Notes under the pieces: generated by a model
Seen by the model: only the letters and a program-made list of their open reading frames with translations
Database searches by the model: none
Told to the model about the DNA's origin: nothing
Shown: positions 24,304 to 37,383 of the stretch, piece after piece
How positions within the stretch are numbered: the stretch's first letter is position 1
Layout of the letters: each line of letters begins with the position of its first letter
Made by a program: the position numbers and the translations under genes
Assembly: GCF_009905375.1 (NCBI RefSeq)
Contig: NC_133650.1
Location: 300,761,957 to 300,825,956, forward strand
Length of the DNA stretch: 64,000 bases
From: Apium graveolens
Lineage: Eukaryota > Streptophyta > Magnoliopsida > Apiales > Apiaceae
Direction of reading: 5' to 3'

Positions 24304-27300
24304 TCACTGTTGCTGATGAGGGAATGCATAATACACCATACCAGGAGATTGAAGAGGGAGGTAACTAGGAGGTGGTTGCTGATGCATTGGTATGTGATTT
24401 TGTTGCCCCAATGCTGACTGCTGATGATTTATTGTAAAAGATTGCTGCTGGGGTATATGGACCATAGGGTTCATCATGTACGATGGAGCTGGAGGCGGCG
24501 GTGCAGGTGTCATGGGAGGGCCATTACCATAACCATATGATGGCACGATGGTACCCGACCGTTGCATGTACTGCTGGGAAGGTGGGTTACTAAATGAACT
24601 ATATTGGCCTTGTGAGTTGGGCATCTGACTCTGCATACTGGGTTGGGGTATCATAACCGAATGATGGGGATTATTTGTTTGAGCATTGAGGGGTTGTGTG
24701 GCCATAAAAGCATTGGGGTCTGAAACAGGATATGATTGCTGTGGATATGAGATGGGGTTGCTGACTATATTGCTCGGTTTGGAAGGGATCGAATTAGACA
24801 ATGTAGAGGTCTTTGTTCGCCCGGCTTTTTTAGCTTCCTCGGCTGCAAATGTGGAAAGAACAGAACTCATAATATATTGAGAGGAGCTAGAGGCTGCAAG
24901 CCTGTCTGCAACTTCTGCTGCAATGGCTGCAGCTGACTTCTTTGGTGTTTGCCCTTTCGCAATGGCATCTACCGCTGGTGGGGTCGCAGTTGATAGTTTA
25001 GTATCAGCCACATAATTTTCATCATTGAGATGTCTCCTCATGCTGGCAGCTTCCTCTGCTTGTGCCTGTGCGACCTGAAAAATCATTCCATTTATATCAT
25101 TATAAAAGATTGATAATGCACTGTTTGCAAAACTCAAACCGATGGACGTGATTTTATCTTCGTAAATAGAATACAATAAAGAAAAATTGTTCCTGGGTTA
25201 TATAAAATGGATTAAAAAAATTGACCATTTTCAAAAAGTCATTGGAATATCGTTTGGATATCTAAAAGTTTATTTGGATGTAACATGAACTGATACACTG
25301 CTATATATATAATTATCAATAATCTGAAAGCATAAATGCTTCAAAAGCATATGTCAAGCAAGAGCTAGGGCAGCAATGACGACAAGACAATAACAGTTTC
25401 ATGCTAGGTAGCCACATAAGTTTCAAGTACATAGGAGGTATGACCAATTACTACAACTTGCCAAGGGGGTAGGAGACAACAAAACTATGAAAACTTTACC
25501 TTCGGGTCAAGGTTTCAACTACTCAAGCAGTTGACTACTGATAAAGATGGACAAGAAAACAGTATAACAAATGCTTGCAAAAGTATACAGTTTTGCACAA
25601 TCTAACAGATCGCCATATAGATAAATTTAAAAAGGGGTGATACTTGACACATACACATTGTCCTATATATTTGTCCAAAAAGAGACATTCAAAGAAAATT
25701 TGCATACCTCTGTACCCCTTGAGTTTATCCTTTATACATTCCGACCCTTTTAATTTATTCCACTTCTCCCTAACATGAGTCTTGAATTCGGGTTAAAATT
25801 TGGCCGAAAACTGTGAGATTTTCAGTTTTTTTTTTTATAGAACACAATTTGAAACGATCAATTTCTCAATTGTTTCGAACACAATGATTACCGATCTATC
25901 TAAAATTCGTGGCAAGGGTATAGTGGGTACAGATATTTTAAAAAAGGTCGAATTGTATACAAGCACAAACATAAATGGCGGAGTTGTACAATGGACAAAA
26001 ATAAGGGTAGTGCCAGAAAAATATACTTTAAGGGTTTATGTGTCCAAATGGTTCATCCGACCATCAAAGAGACAAGACACTACTTAAAATAATATGAAAC
26101 TATCTCAAGTTCTAGGCATCAAGGCACAGACCTGTATCTGTGTCCGGACATTTTCCAGTTCAGATTCCTGGTACAGGAAAAAAGATAAGTTAACACAAGC
26201 TTTCAACAGCATAACCAAATTGATTTATATACTTCAGACTAAAAAAAAATCAGAATTGCCTTTGTCAAGAAGAATAGCTCCCTAATTACCTGTTCACTCA
26301 ATGCATTTCGTAACTGTGACACAAGGGCCAATCTATTTGCTTCAACAACTGTAAGCTTATCAATACACCGATTCAGTATATTTTCGTCTTCCTCCAGATC
26401 TTTAGCTAAAGACTTTCTCTTAGGATCCTTAGCTGGAAGAGGGGGGGGGGTTTAAATCACGATGTCAAGAATATTATAGAAACGTGGAGAAAATGTTAAA
26501 GGATGTTAACATTACGAGCCGATAGAACCAATTTGGAAGAGCAACAACAATATTTAAACTTTAAAAACATGGTTAACTTAGCATAATTGCCTCCTACCTT
26601 GGTTTAGGGCTATGTCAACATCTTTTTCCATCTTTCTGACACAATGGACAGCTGTCTTGCATTTATTTATTTCCTCATCTTCAGTTGTATGTTCATTGAC
26701 TACCAAGTGAAATGCTGACACTATCTTCTCTGCTGTTCCCCCAATTGTCAGTTTCTTGCATTCAAAACTACACAGTTAGAAATACCAAAATGCGTTGCTA
26801 ATAAAAGAAGTATGTATATCATTAATAGCTAATTTTACTGGATTTAGAATGGAAAATTGGATGAAAAGCGTGATAGATATGGTCCTCACTGTTCTTATGG
26901 ATCGCGAATCCCTTTTCACAATTGAGACGGAACGAGAACGTTTTTTGCTGAACTCTAATGGTTGAGGTGATCCTTCTCCAAGCATCACATCCTTGATGGT
27001 GCTTTTTGTACGGGAACCAAACACCCTCCTCTGTTCCCATATATTAACCTAGCAAAGAAATTAGCAGATAAGCTTACTATGCATTTATGAACTATCAACT
27101 GCCACCTGAATATAATATGATCCAAATGTATTGGTAATTTGGGATTCTGAGGACGTGGGTGCATGATTTTTTATACAAAAGTGAATTCAGCTATAAGTTA
27201 TATATACTAGTATTAGATAAGTTTTGACAAGTACAGCCAGATACGAAATTAGCATATGCTCGAACTCAATCAATATTTATACGCTAACTAAGGGCCGTTG

Positions 27301-27883
27301 ATAAATTATAACGGATGGAAAAGAACAGGCCGTACCAATTTGGAGACCGTTTTCTTCTCATAGTCACCGCCTTTCTTCACAAGCTCTTTAATTGCCGCAG
27401 GGAGAACCTTCCAGAACTCAGTGACAAATTCATTTCCTTTCCGCTTGCTATTTTGCATGATATCATTAGCAAGATACAGCAACGGAACTTTGTGAACCAT
27501 CTCTAAATTGTGGAACTGTTTACTCCATGTTGAAACAACCAGGTCTGCTTTGCTTTGGTGAAATATACACCAATGTGATAACGCTAACACAAAGTTAAGA
27601 AAACAAATCAATACAAAAAATACCAAGATCTCACTAGCTATTGAGATTGTATCCAAATTTTAACTCTTGGGTATCATACCTAAACTGATAAACAATTCGA
27701 GAAACCTAAATACGATACAAACTTGTAATCAATCACAATAAATTCATACTAAATCAATAATTTAATGGCATGAAATAGAATGTTCAATTCGAAATAATGA
27801 ATCATCAAACACTAAATGAAATGTAAGAATCTATAAAATAACTAACAAGTATATAGTACGAGATTAAATAAAGAGAGGGAGGG

Positions 27884-27925
<42 letters not shown>

Positions 27926-28003
27926 ACTTTCGATGCATTGCTGAGTGGTGTTAAGCTTGGCGAGCTTGTCTGCAAGTATCTCCTCACTGAAAACGCTATT
28001 CAT
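24304..28003 (-). CDS. CID/RPR-domain protein, RPRD1-like RNA polymerase II CTD-binding factor (7 exons)
   Basis: Minus-strand exons 28003-27928, 27583-27336, 27048-26890, 26754-26598, 26432-26290, 26167-26132 and 25074-24304 join in frame to 1590 nt (529 aa). All introns are GT-AG. The N-terminal 130 residues form a CID (RPR) domain: ILADKLAKLNTTQQCIETLS, then HWCIFH, STWSKQFH and PLLYLANDIMQNSKRKGNEF. Such domains bind the phosphorylated C-terminal tail of RNA polymerase II and act in 3'-end processing and termination. A basic serine patch follows (KKRSRSVSIVKR), then a helical CREPT/RPRD-like coiled-coil region (exons 4-6) and a long Pro/Gln/Ser-rich tail with a PPPPAP run, ending FPHQQQ. 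Plant relatives are labelled ENTH/VHS family proteins. The start is the first ATG in frame with the domain. Probably functional. Confidence 0.92.
27887..27923. repeat. (AG)n microsatellite in CID gene intron 1
   Basis: About 18 AG repeats preceded by a G/A-rich stretch. On the gene strand this is a pure CT run starting a few bases after the 5' splice site GTATCC. Confidence 0.9.
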
Positions 28004-29015
28004 CCTTCAAATAAATTAAATCTGCAAGTAAAAATCACATCTTTTAACGAAGTTTCATGAGATTTCACTTGAACAAGATTTGGGGATTTTATCAAACCCT
28101 GGAGATTGGTATTTTTGTTAACTTATACATACAGTGAGGTCGGTGTATAATGCATCTCCCTTTTTGAATTATTTTGTATCAGCAAGAATATTTATATTAT
28201 TTTGCTCTTGAAAGGAACATTTGCCTTGTGTTTATGGACTTAATTTTTTTGAAAAAAAAATTAATTGTTTTTAGAATTAAAATTTGCACGAAATAATACT
28301 TAAATATTAATATTTAAAACAAATATTTAAATAGAGGGAAAAATACAACTAACTAACCAAGTACCTTAAGTACCTACTTTTTTGAATCTAATCGCAGTTG
28401 ACTACAAAATCATTCGTAAAAAAAAATTAAAAATCATATTTTTTTCAATTAAATTATTATTATAGCCAAAATTTGGTATCGAATCATTTCCATTAAGAAC
28501 GGGTTAATTGAATCAAATTGGGTCAAAAGGAAAAAGGATGACTAATTAAGTTTTAGGCCGCAAAACATGAGGCCACAAAGCATGAGAAGTGGACGCGCCC
28601 TTATTGGGTGAGATACATGATATGGACAGTTTGAAAATAAGATTGCAGTGCAGGAAGAAATGGGTGCATCCAATAAAGTGAGGACGCGTGTCCTCCGTGA
28701 GGACGCGTCCTGAAATGAAGGATATGAATTATCTATATTTTGGGTCACAATTCAGGAAAGAATATGTGCATTCTACAAGGGAAAACGCATTCTGATCTGG
28801 GGAGATGCATGGTTCTGAATTTACTGAAACAGTTGGGCTTGTCCTCATCCAGGACAAAGCAAATGAAAACAAGTACAGGACAAGGTAAGCATGGAGGGAG
28901 CAATAGAGGATTACTTTTACTAACATATTTATTGCAGATGTCCTTTGAAAAATTCCCTACTTGAGTCGGTCAAGGAGCAGGATGTCCGTGAAAAGTTTAG
29001 AGGCCTCGAGGGATA
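28004..29015. other. Upstream region of the CID gene and left flank of a solo LTR
   Basis: The first few hundred bases should hold the CID promoter and 5' UTR; no convincing TATA box was found. From about 28540 the sequence gains GGACGCGTCC-type words that recur right of the solo LTR (about 33600), so 28540-29020 and 33390-34070 were probably one older repeat split by it. Its class was not recognised. Confidence 0.4.
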
Positions 29016-29020
29016 TGCCT

Positions 29021-32000
29021 TGTAACGCCCCCAAATCCGGGGTCAAGTGATTTGGTCGTCACGATGAAACCTCAATCCAAAATAACCTGTTAAATCAATA
29101 AATAAATGTTAGCGGAAGATATTTATCATTTATGACCCCAAACTAATTCAAGATCTTTTAAGGTTACAGTTCTAGAAACAAGATATCCAAATTCTATAAA
29201 TAAATTTTTCTTTTTCTTTTAAAACTCTTTTCAATAAATTTCAACTCAATACTAAACCCACTAGTATAACTTCGAAAAGAAGTATACTAGGCTCAGCTAT
29301 ACAATACACAACTATAATATAATATAATATAAACAACTTTATATAATAGAACTTACACTAGTCCACAAACCCTGAACCAACCACCTTCCCAAAAGCTTCC
29401 TCTTTGCTTCCTCGAATTACGCGGCTAAACAGCGCAAACTAATCCTCACTGGAGGTTAAATTTAAAAACAGGCAAGTATGAGCGAAAGAAATGCTCAGCA
29501 AGTTCATTATAGCATATATAAGGTCTTTTGATATAAAATCGACGTCTGCATAAGAGCAGAACATTTAAAATCATGATTGTTGAACCAGAAAATTTTATCA
29601 AATAATCGGATAATTGTTTCTCACTGTATTCAAAACTTTTTTTCATATTTTCGAGCGAAATGCTTCAGCAATACTTTGAATCTTGACGAGAATAAAACTC
29701 GTAAAACAATGTGTACGGAAATATCGTAAACAACAATAACAAGAAACAATGATTATGGAATGAATCATAAACTTTATTCAAAATCGAACTCTTGATATTA
29801 ATATTCATTTTGTTGTCATATCAAATTAGATATCAATATGAACTTTGATGCTCACAACATCTCATACTGAAGTCAACATCAATCATCTATACTAATACCA
29901 CCTTTGATATTTTATAACAACCTAAATATCCACATCAAGCAGAAACTGAATCAAAACTGTATTTCACCTTTAATCCAAAACAGAAACAGTTGATAAATCA
30001 TTTATTCTATAATTATCAAAACAATTTAGAAATAATATTTTAGATTGGAACCAATTATATTTCATGATGTTCCTGATGATCAGTCACGAAACAACACCGG
30101 TATCCCGCAGCCATATCGTAAATATAGGTACTACCCGTATCCCGCAGTCATACGGTACCTATAGGGCGCCAGAAAAGGCATATATTCGCCTTGAAAGATA
30201 TTACAGCTGGACCGATATCTCGATCACCTACGCTGTAACCAGTAACCATTCCAATCTAAAAACCTTTTTATTGAAAAGGAGCCGACTCAATCGACATCCT
30301 AAATAATTTTATTCCCCCATTCACTTGGGCAGGAATACTCGCAACAAAATCATATTTCTCAAAATCCAAAACGTTTATAAATCTAGTAATTTGATAAGTA
30401 AAACATTTAACTATTCTGAACATATAATAGCATAGGGTACTTGCATGATAAGCATTTTAATTCATCGATATATAAAACATTTATCTATTCTGAACTGAGA
30501 ATAGGGAAAACAATACTTGCATAAGCAGATTTAAAATAAATATCACTTGAACAATAAGTGATGATAGGGATACTTGCCTTTGAGTTTTTAACAGTTAGTC
30601 ACACTCGCAAAGACGCATCTATTCTGACATTTTGTCACAAAACATCACCGTCTTTATTCTACTAATCCTTTGGTCTGCTGCTTATCCAGTGCTGCAAACC
30701 CAATATTCCATACTATTCAACTCTGGTCTTCATCCATTTCATCTGATCCTGATCGTTTTGGAAGACTCGTATCTATAATTAGAAAATCACATTTTAATCG
30801 TCCAAACGATAAATACTCGACGAACTGCGCGTCAAAATCCTATCGTCTACCCATACGATAGCCCACACATAAAGAAGACAGTCAAACACAAGACCATTGA
30901 CCCACGTACGCACGTAATTCATATAACACGTAAGCACATAATCCATATGACTCAGTTCGTCAAAAGATTCGACTCGGTACGCTTAAAACTGAAATCGGGT
31001 CAAAATATGATTTATCGATCAATAATCGACTCAGAATGACTCACAAATCAAATGGCCTTTCAATACAAAAGAAATTAGGTCTTGAAAGTATTTTTATTGA
31101 AAGCGGAATATTTTTCTGAGTCTATACGCGTTCGTTTCGTATTAAACGGACAAACGGTTTATTTATTATGAACAAAATAAGGATTAAATGGAACTAAATC
31201 AATTAATAATAATATTAATTAATTTTTAAATATCAAAAATATAATTTTTAAAACCTTAAAAACAATTTTTAGGATTTATTTGAATTAATTATAAATAATT
31301 GTATTTTATTTAACTATTTATAAATAAAATTAATTGATTAAATGAATTAACCAATTAATTAAATCTATAAATAATTAATTAAAAAAATTATAAATAATTA
31401 AAACAAATATGAATTTATGAAAATAATAAAAGAAATAATTTTTGAAATTTAAAATAATTAACTAAATAATTTTTATAATTTAAAATAGTAACTAAATGAT
31501 TTTTGAAATTAAAAGAAATGATTTTGAAAATAAAATTTGAATTTTGAAATTTTATAAAAATAAAAACCCACAAACACGTTTCTAATTACAGCCTTCTTCC
31601 TCAATGGATCACAGGGCGGTCTGAGTGGTGGCGGGTCGCCGGGACCTGAAGAACAGGTCGCCGGATTCTGGGTTGCCCGGAAAACGGCCGGCGCCGTTCG
31701 TCGGTCCGGCAATCCCATCTCCGGTCAACAACCTACTAAAACTCCTGAATTTTACATCAAAACGATCCTACTAATTCCTGCAATACCAGAATTAGTAACA
31801 ACTATCACAATCAACCATCAGAACCCCAACTCCGATCAAAATCGAAGCAAAATCGGGAATAGTCCGGCCAAAAACCGATCCCGTCCATTTCTCAACCAAA
31901 TCAAGCAACTCAGATACCAAAACGAAGCTAAAACTCATACAAATCAGTTCAAATGATCAAAATCCATAACCCACATCAATATTGTGCAGAAAAATCAAAC

Positions 32001-33389
32001 ATAAAATCAACTAAATTCAAGAACCCGTCTCAACACTTCCCAACCTAAAACACTACAAATTTATACATAAATCGAATGGAAAGTAGAAGATAAAGCTAAC
32101 TGTAACATCAAATCGAATCGAAAATCATTCAAACAAAAACCCCCAATTCAGACGGAGAACCCTAAAAAACGAAATTAAACTCTTCTAATCTGAGATTATT
32201 TTTTATGATTGAAACATGTAGATAATTGAAATACAATCATTTTGATTACTCATACTTACGATTTGTTGTTCAAAATCACTTCCAAAGTTGGGATTTAATT
32301 CCTTAGCTCAAGAACACCCCACCTTGTTCTTGGTTATTTCTCTTTTCTGAATTTTTAATAAGTAAGTGAATAAAATATATTTTTGCAGCTATTTATATTT
32401 AAAGAAATTATATCCCCAAAACAAATTAAGGGTGTTTTTATTCCCATAATTAAAATAATTAAGCCCCAAAATAATAATTATGGGAAATAATTTTAGAAGC
32501 GATAAAATATAAAATTTGTATCAAAATTTTCCAAAAATTACAAATAATTCAAAAATGCAAAAATATTGGGTATTTGAAATACGAATGATTTTATAAAAAT
32601 AAAAAAACAGGAATTTTGTGGGCTTTAACGTCCCGGTGGAGTCCCGGTCCGTTGATTTTTGAAAAATCGAAACAATACCTAAACTAACTGAAAACCCCGA
32701 AAACACATAAAATACATTCGAATGCACATGAAACGAGATAAATCGAGTACCTCAATAAAGACGCTGATAAACACGTAAGGAGTATCTCGTTTGGATCATT
32801 TCGGATCCGAAAATAAACTATTTAGCCGCTAAGTAATTACAAAAACGATCCAATTTGATACCCGATTTGGATAATTGCCAAAACCGGGCTTCTTATAAAA
32901 CACCCTACGAGAAAATATGTAAAAATATTCCGTCTCTCGAGAATACGGGTTTTATTGATCTACCGAAATGATTATCGCATCGAAAATTTTATGTCGGGAC
33001 TCGTACGGGTCAAACCGTAATCCGGATGGAAAAAGTTAAAACACGGAAAATATTCAGAATATCCAGATTATATTAGGAAGGAGTTTTCGGGTTGTAAAAA
33101 CGCAAAAACGGTTGAAGTTGGACGATTTTCGACTTTATAAAATGGTTTTATAAATACTCAAAAAATAATTAATAAATCCATAAATCATTATAAAATCATA
33201 TAACAGTCCAAAAGTTACCAGAAAAATATCACAATTATCTATATTTTATTCTGAACATATAAAAATTAAAATACTCAGAATTTATCACATATAAACATCA
33301 AAACATCAATTCCAATTATAATATAATTCACTAAAATTCACATAAACAACTTCAAATAATAATAATATATGAAAATATGGGATATTACA
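29021..33389 (-). mobile_element. Solo LTR of a long-LTR Ty3 family, 4.37 kb
   Basis: On the minus strand the block starts TGTAATATCCCA at 33389 and ends GGGGGCGTTACA at 29021. These ends closely resemble those of the LTR at 6191-10332. Direct flanks are TGCCT (29016-29020) and TGCAT (33390-33394), a 5-bp target duplication with one mismatch. No primer binding site, polypurine tract or coding remnant lies at either edge, so it is a solo LTR left by recombination between two LTRs. The interior is AT-rich; 31195-31560 is almost pure A/T. Confidence 0.8.
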
Positions 33390-33394
33390 TGCAT

Positions 33395-34362
33395 AATGAT
33401 TGAAGCCCTCCTTCTGTATTCAACGGGTGTCTACGTTGAGGATGCGGGGTTAATATTGGTATGTGCTTTGGGAGATCTGTTATTGTATTCAACGAGTGTC
33501 CTCGTTGGAGAACTTTGGAGTCATCATGCACTTTGCACCCAAGAGCTTGGGATCACCTGTCCTGTTATCTGGTGGGTTATCCTCATTCGAGGGATAGGGA
33601 CGCGTCCGACATGTGGGGTGAACCGGTGTTCGTAACTCAAGGGATATAGGTGCAGCGGAGTGTTATCCTTGCGCAGGGAGATGCACTATTCGTGAAATTA
33701 TGCGATTACGAACGAGCATTGGACCTTCGCTGTTGGGTCTCATAGTTGGACATTCCTAAAACTAGTGGAAGATGGATTCTGGAAGGACTTTTACCGGACC
33801 TAGGAATAAGAAGTCTAAGCCCATCAGATTTTTTGTTCCCCAAAAACTCCGTCAGGCTTGATCCTTATATAATAGGTACGTAGGCACATTGAAAGGGATA
33901 ATAAGTTAAGAGCTGATAAGGATCCACCACTAACCCTAATCAATCTCAGCCACCAATTAACACACAAACACCACATGCCGCTTGATTTTCCGGTAAAAAA
34001 CCACCATCTTAGATCTTGATTCTAGCGAGAAACCCCAAACTTTATTTTTACAAAATTTCTCCGTCAACAAATATTATAAAAACACATTTTTTCTAAATAA
34101 AAATAAAATCAATCATATTTTTTCAAATAAAAGCTCTAATTTTGTAAAGGGTGTTGTCCCAACATATGATTTTTGGGGTTCAAATGCCAAAATAACTATA
34201 AACAGTAACTTCCGCCCAAAATATTTACGAATATATGTATTCATTTTTTTAATATTTAGCAAAGTATTTACCTTTTATTTTAGGTTACATGTTCTATTTA
34301 TATAATAAAAAAGAACGCGTACGTGATCACCTGTTTTTTATAAAATTTGAAAAAGTGAATAC
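33395..34362. other. Unclassified repeat-like region right of the solo LTR
   Basis: Contains repeated words (TATTCAACGGGTGTC and TATTCAACGAGTGTC) about 70 bp apart near 33417 and 33485, and ends in an LTR-like TTTCTCCGTCAACA at about 34070. Probably the right half of an older element; no coding domain recognised. Confidence 0.4.
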
Positions 34363-34367
34363 GCATC

Positions 34368-35449
34368 TGTAACAGCCCGCACTTCTGGACTATTAAATCT
34401 AAACAGAATCTGAAATAAAATTCAATTTATTAAACCGAAATTCTATTACAAAGGTACTATTACGAAGGCGCAGCTAACGGAAATCCAAAAGTCAATCTAC
34501 TCCAAAACTAAGTCCTCGAACTTGAATGCTATCCAACTCGAAACTCTTAGACGAAACCTAAAATTGTAAGTAATGAGCTATACAGCCCAGCAAGAAAACA
34601 ATCGATCCAACTAGTAGGCCAAGTAACACATACACATATAACAAAATACAATAATATATATGATACGATATACGAAACAAATACTTTCGATACATGTTTT
34701 TTTCTTATTCGATACACATAATCACATAACAACAATAATTCAAAATCCATAATCTATGTCACGACCACTACAACCCGGTGATAACGGTCCTAAATTTTCT
34801 GAAAACTGTCACTACAATCCGGTGATTACGGTCCTAAGTTCTTATTCGATATTTTCACAAACCATGGCATAAATCAGAGATCTCAAATTATCGTCTAGAC
34901 ATCACATATATAGATCGATACATATTCTATATCACATAATACTATCAAATATATGATCACTCAGGCCAATTTTTGATAATCAGAGATACACATATAACAC
35001 ACAAGTTTGAAAACACTAGCAAGATCGATCGAAAACTTACCTTTAAAACTGACCAGATCTGAATTTAGCCTTTTTGACTATCTAAACGACGTTTTATTGA
35101 AAAATACGAAACACGAAAGTTGTAGAGAACAAAAAGATCTTTCCGAAAAGTCCAGGATCACTGAATTCCGACTTACGATTAATTTTCTACGAATTTTACA
35201 AAATTGTTGATTTATGTCGAGAAGAGCCCTACGAATTTTATGAATAAAAACGAGGAAGACGAATATGATGTATTTATAACGATACAAAACCCTATATCTT
35301 AACCTACAAGTTATTAATATTAGAATCTGATCCAAATTTTAGGCCCGTTATTCTAATTTAATTTTAAATCATAATCTTAATCAAATTTTAATCCTTTTTA
35401 TTCTATTATTAAATTATTAATCTGATTCTAAAAATTACAGGATATTACA
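34368..35449 (-). mobile_element. Solo LTR, 1.08 kb, with perfect target duplication
   Basis: On the minus strand it starts TGTAATATCCTG at 35449 and ends GTGCGGGCTGTTACA at 34368. It is flanked by exact direct repeats GCATC at 34363-34367 and 35450-35454. No internal retroelement sequence remains. The same family occurs on the plus strand at 43517-49611, where a copia element interrupts it. Confidence 0.88.
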
Positions 35450-35802
35450 GCATCCACGCATTTTCCCGATATATATAGTGAGTATCTTAGTCGGTGTTTA
35501 GCATATTTTAGCATTTTGATTCATAAAATGAGATATTTTGATGATTTTTCGTTTATAAATAAACCCACATAAAAATTAAGATTTTTTTTTATTATTGCAA
35601 AATATATTTTACACCTAAAGTCGGGCAGATTTTATCTTCCCAAGAACGAAAGAATAGAGTGTGGCACTTTCGTCATTCCGTGATAACAGAAGAATCAAGA
35701 CGACTCCAACTGTTATAACGGTCTCTCAAGGCGCGCATCAAGATTCATCTCTCTCTCTCTGTCTCTCTTAAATCTCTCCCGCCCTTTCCAACCGAATTTC
35801 AA

Positions 35803-35809
35803 TATAAAC
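35803..35809 (+). promoter_or_regulatory. TATA box of the pseudokinase gene
   Basis: TATAAAC lies about 160 bp before the ATG. It is followed by a CT-rich leader (35820-35965) with several CTCTCT runs, typical of plant 5' UTRs. Confidence 0.6.
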
Positions 35810-35967
35810 ACCTCCCCCTCTCTCTTTTGCACACACCACACATTCTTGAAATCTCTCCAAGAAACTCATATCTCTCTCTCAACTCATCCACTACTCCAAG
35901 AACTAAACTCATCTCTCTCAACTCAAACCCCTCCAACATTTTCTTTCTCTCTCTCTCTCTCCCTTCA

Positions 35968-37248
35968 ATGTCAAACACAAACACCCTGTTCAACTTAGGC
36001 CCTGCCAGCAATCAAGTCAGTAACCACATCTTCCACGATGGCGAAAACGACCGTCGTTACGTAATCATCCAACCCATAGGCCACTGGGATTACAACAACA
36101 CCACCACTCTTTACAGAGGCACTCTTATCCCTCCTCCTGATCGCACTCATTTAATCAATCCTAAAGGCGCTGTCGTTAATATCAAAGCCTGTAACAAACT
36201 TCTTGAACCTCAATGGTACGAATTAGCCCGTGATGATGCTGCAAGAAGCAATCGAGTTAAACACGCTAACATTCTCCCAATTCTTGGAAGTTATGATGAT
36301 GCTAGCAATAATGATATCTTCTTTCTTGTTTTGTTTGAGGCACAATGTGTTAATCTTCGAGCACTCATGTTCTCTGTCGAAATTTTCAAGAACTCGGGCT
36401 TACCTGAAGATTGCATTGTCATTGCTCTGAAATCAGCACTTCTTGGCCTTGAGTACATTCATAGTCGTGGAGAAATTCACCGACAGATCACTGGTAGCAA
36501 CATTATGGTCTATAAAATTCCTAATGCCATTAGGCTTGCTTTTGCGGGATCAGCTCAAATGCGTACTGATGATACTCATAGGACTGATTTTTTTTATGAT
36601 GGTGCATCTTCTTCGAGTTATTTTCCAGGGAGTGAGTTCCTTCCCTACAGGGATATTTTGAAATGGGGAAGAGCCCCCGAAGTTGTGGAGGATGATCAAG
36701 AAAAGTACAAAATTTCGGGGCACACTGACAAATCAGATATCTGGCTAATTGGGATCACAGCATTGGAATTTGCTTATGGTGATATAAGAGTTTTGGATCG
36801 TAGGGATTTGCTTGATATTGCTGAGTGCATTAGCAAGACTCGTAGAATGGCGAATACTTGGGACGAGCTAGTGCAACAGACTGAAGAGTTCAAGATTGAG
36901 TCTCAGAATCCACCTAAAGGGAAAGGAAAGAAGATTGAGGAAGCTACAGTGAATTTTTTGACAAACAGGCTGCTGGGGATTCTTGCTATTGGGAAAGGAA
37001 AAAAGAAAGAGGGGGGAGGAAATGATCAGGCGATTGGTAGGAGGAAAGGAAAGGAAAAAGTAGGGGAGATACACAAGGAGCCGTTTTCAAAACGTTTTGT
37101 GAAACTGGTGGCTAAGTGTTTGAGTGAGGATCCTAGGGAAAGGCCAAGTGCAAAAATGTTACTAAAGTCTAAGTTGTTGAAGAAGGCTAATTCTGTCCGG
37201 TATTTGAAAGATGCGGTGATGGTTCCAAGTCCTCTCATGAAGCAGTAA
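35968..37248 (+). CDS. STE20-like (BLUS1-related) pseudokinase
   Basis: Intact single-exon gene of 426 aa starting MSNTNTLFNLGP. The same frame is open further upstream but has no earlier ATG, and that part is the CT-rich leader. The kinase fold is recognisable: an ATP-site lysine in VVNIKAC, EYIHSRGEIHRQITGSNIM at the catalytic loop, an APE motif (RAPEVV), KSDIWLIGITALEFAYG after it, and a C-lobe ending with the invariant arginine (DPRERPS). The catalytic loop reads HRQ instead of HRD and the DFG position reads FAG, so both catalytic aspartates are lost, and the glycine loop is poor (IGHWDYNNTT). Phosphotransfer is very unlikely; a scaffold or allosteric role is inferred. A lysine/glycine-rich insert (KGKGKK, GKGKKKEGGG) lies in the C-lobe. 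Similarity to BLUS1-type STE20 kinases is from family pattern only. Confidence 0.85.
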   Translation: MSNTNTLFNLGPASNQVSNHIFHDGENDRRYVIIQPIGHWDYNNTTTLYRGTLIPPPDRTHLINPKGAVVNIKACNKLLEPQWYELARDDAARSNRVKHANILPILGSYDDASNNDIFFLVLFEAQCVNLRALMFSVEIFKNSGLPEDCIVIALKSALLGLEYIHSRGEIHRQITGSNIMVYKIPNAIRLAFAGSAQMRTDDTHRTDFFYDGASSSSYFPGSEFLPYRDILKWGRAPEVVEDDQEKYKISGHTDKSDIWLIGITALEFAYGDIRVLDRRDLLDIAECISKTRRMANTWDELVQQTEEFKIESQNPPKGKGKKIEEATVNFLTNRLLGILAIGKGKKKEGGGNDQAIGRRKGKEKVGEIHKEPFSKRFVKLVAKCLSEDPRERPSAKMLLKSKLLKKANSVRYLKDAVMVPSPLMKQ

Positions 37249-37337
37249 GTGTTTTGATCATGGTGGTGATCAGTAGTAAGTAAGTACGAGTTCTAAGAGA
37301 TGATTATGAAGATTCTGCATTAGTAAGTGGTAGTATA

Positions 37338-37343
37338 AATAAA
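37338..37343 (+). terminator. Possible polyadenylation signal of the pseudokinase gene
   Basis: AATAAA about 90 bp after the stop codon. Use of later sites inside the downstream duplication is also possible. Confidence 0.35.
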
Positions 37344-37383
37344 CATAATGTGGCAGTATATTTTACTAAAAAAACTAGGTAGT

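Noticed and set aside
25800..26087. 95-codon plus-strand open frame inside intron 6 of the CID gene
   Set aside because: No recognisable domain; it lies in an intron on the opposite strand and looks like AT-rich chance sequence.
35827..35967. N-terminal extension of the pseudokinase open frame
   Set aside because: It has no ATG and is a CT-rich leader downstream of a TATA box; the first ATG is at 35968.
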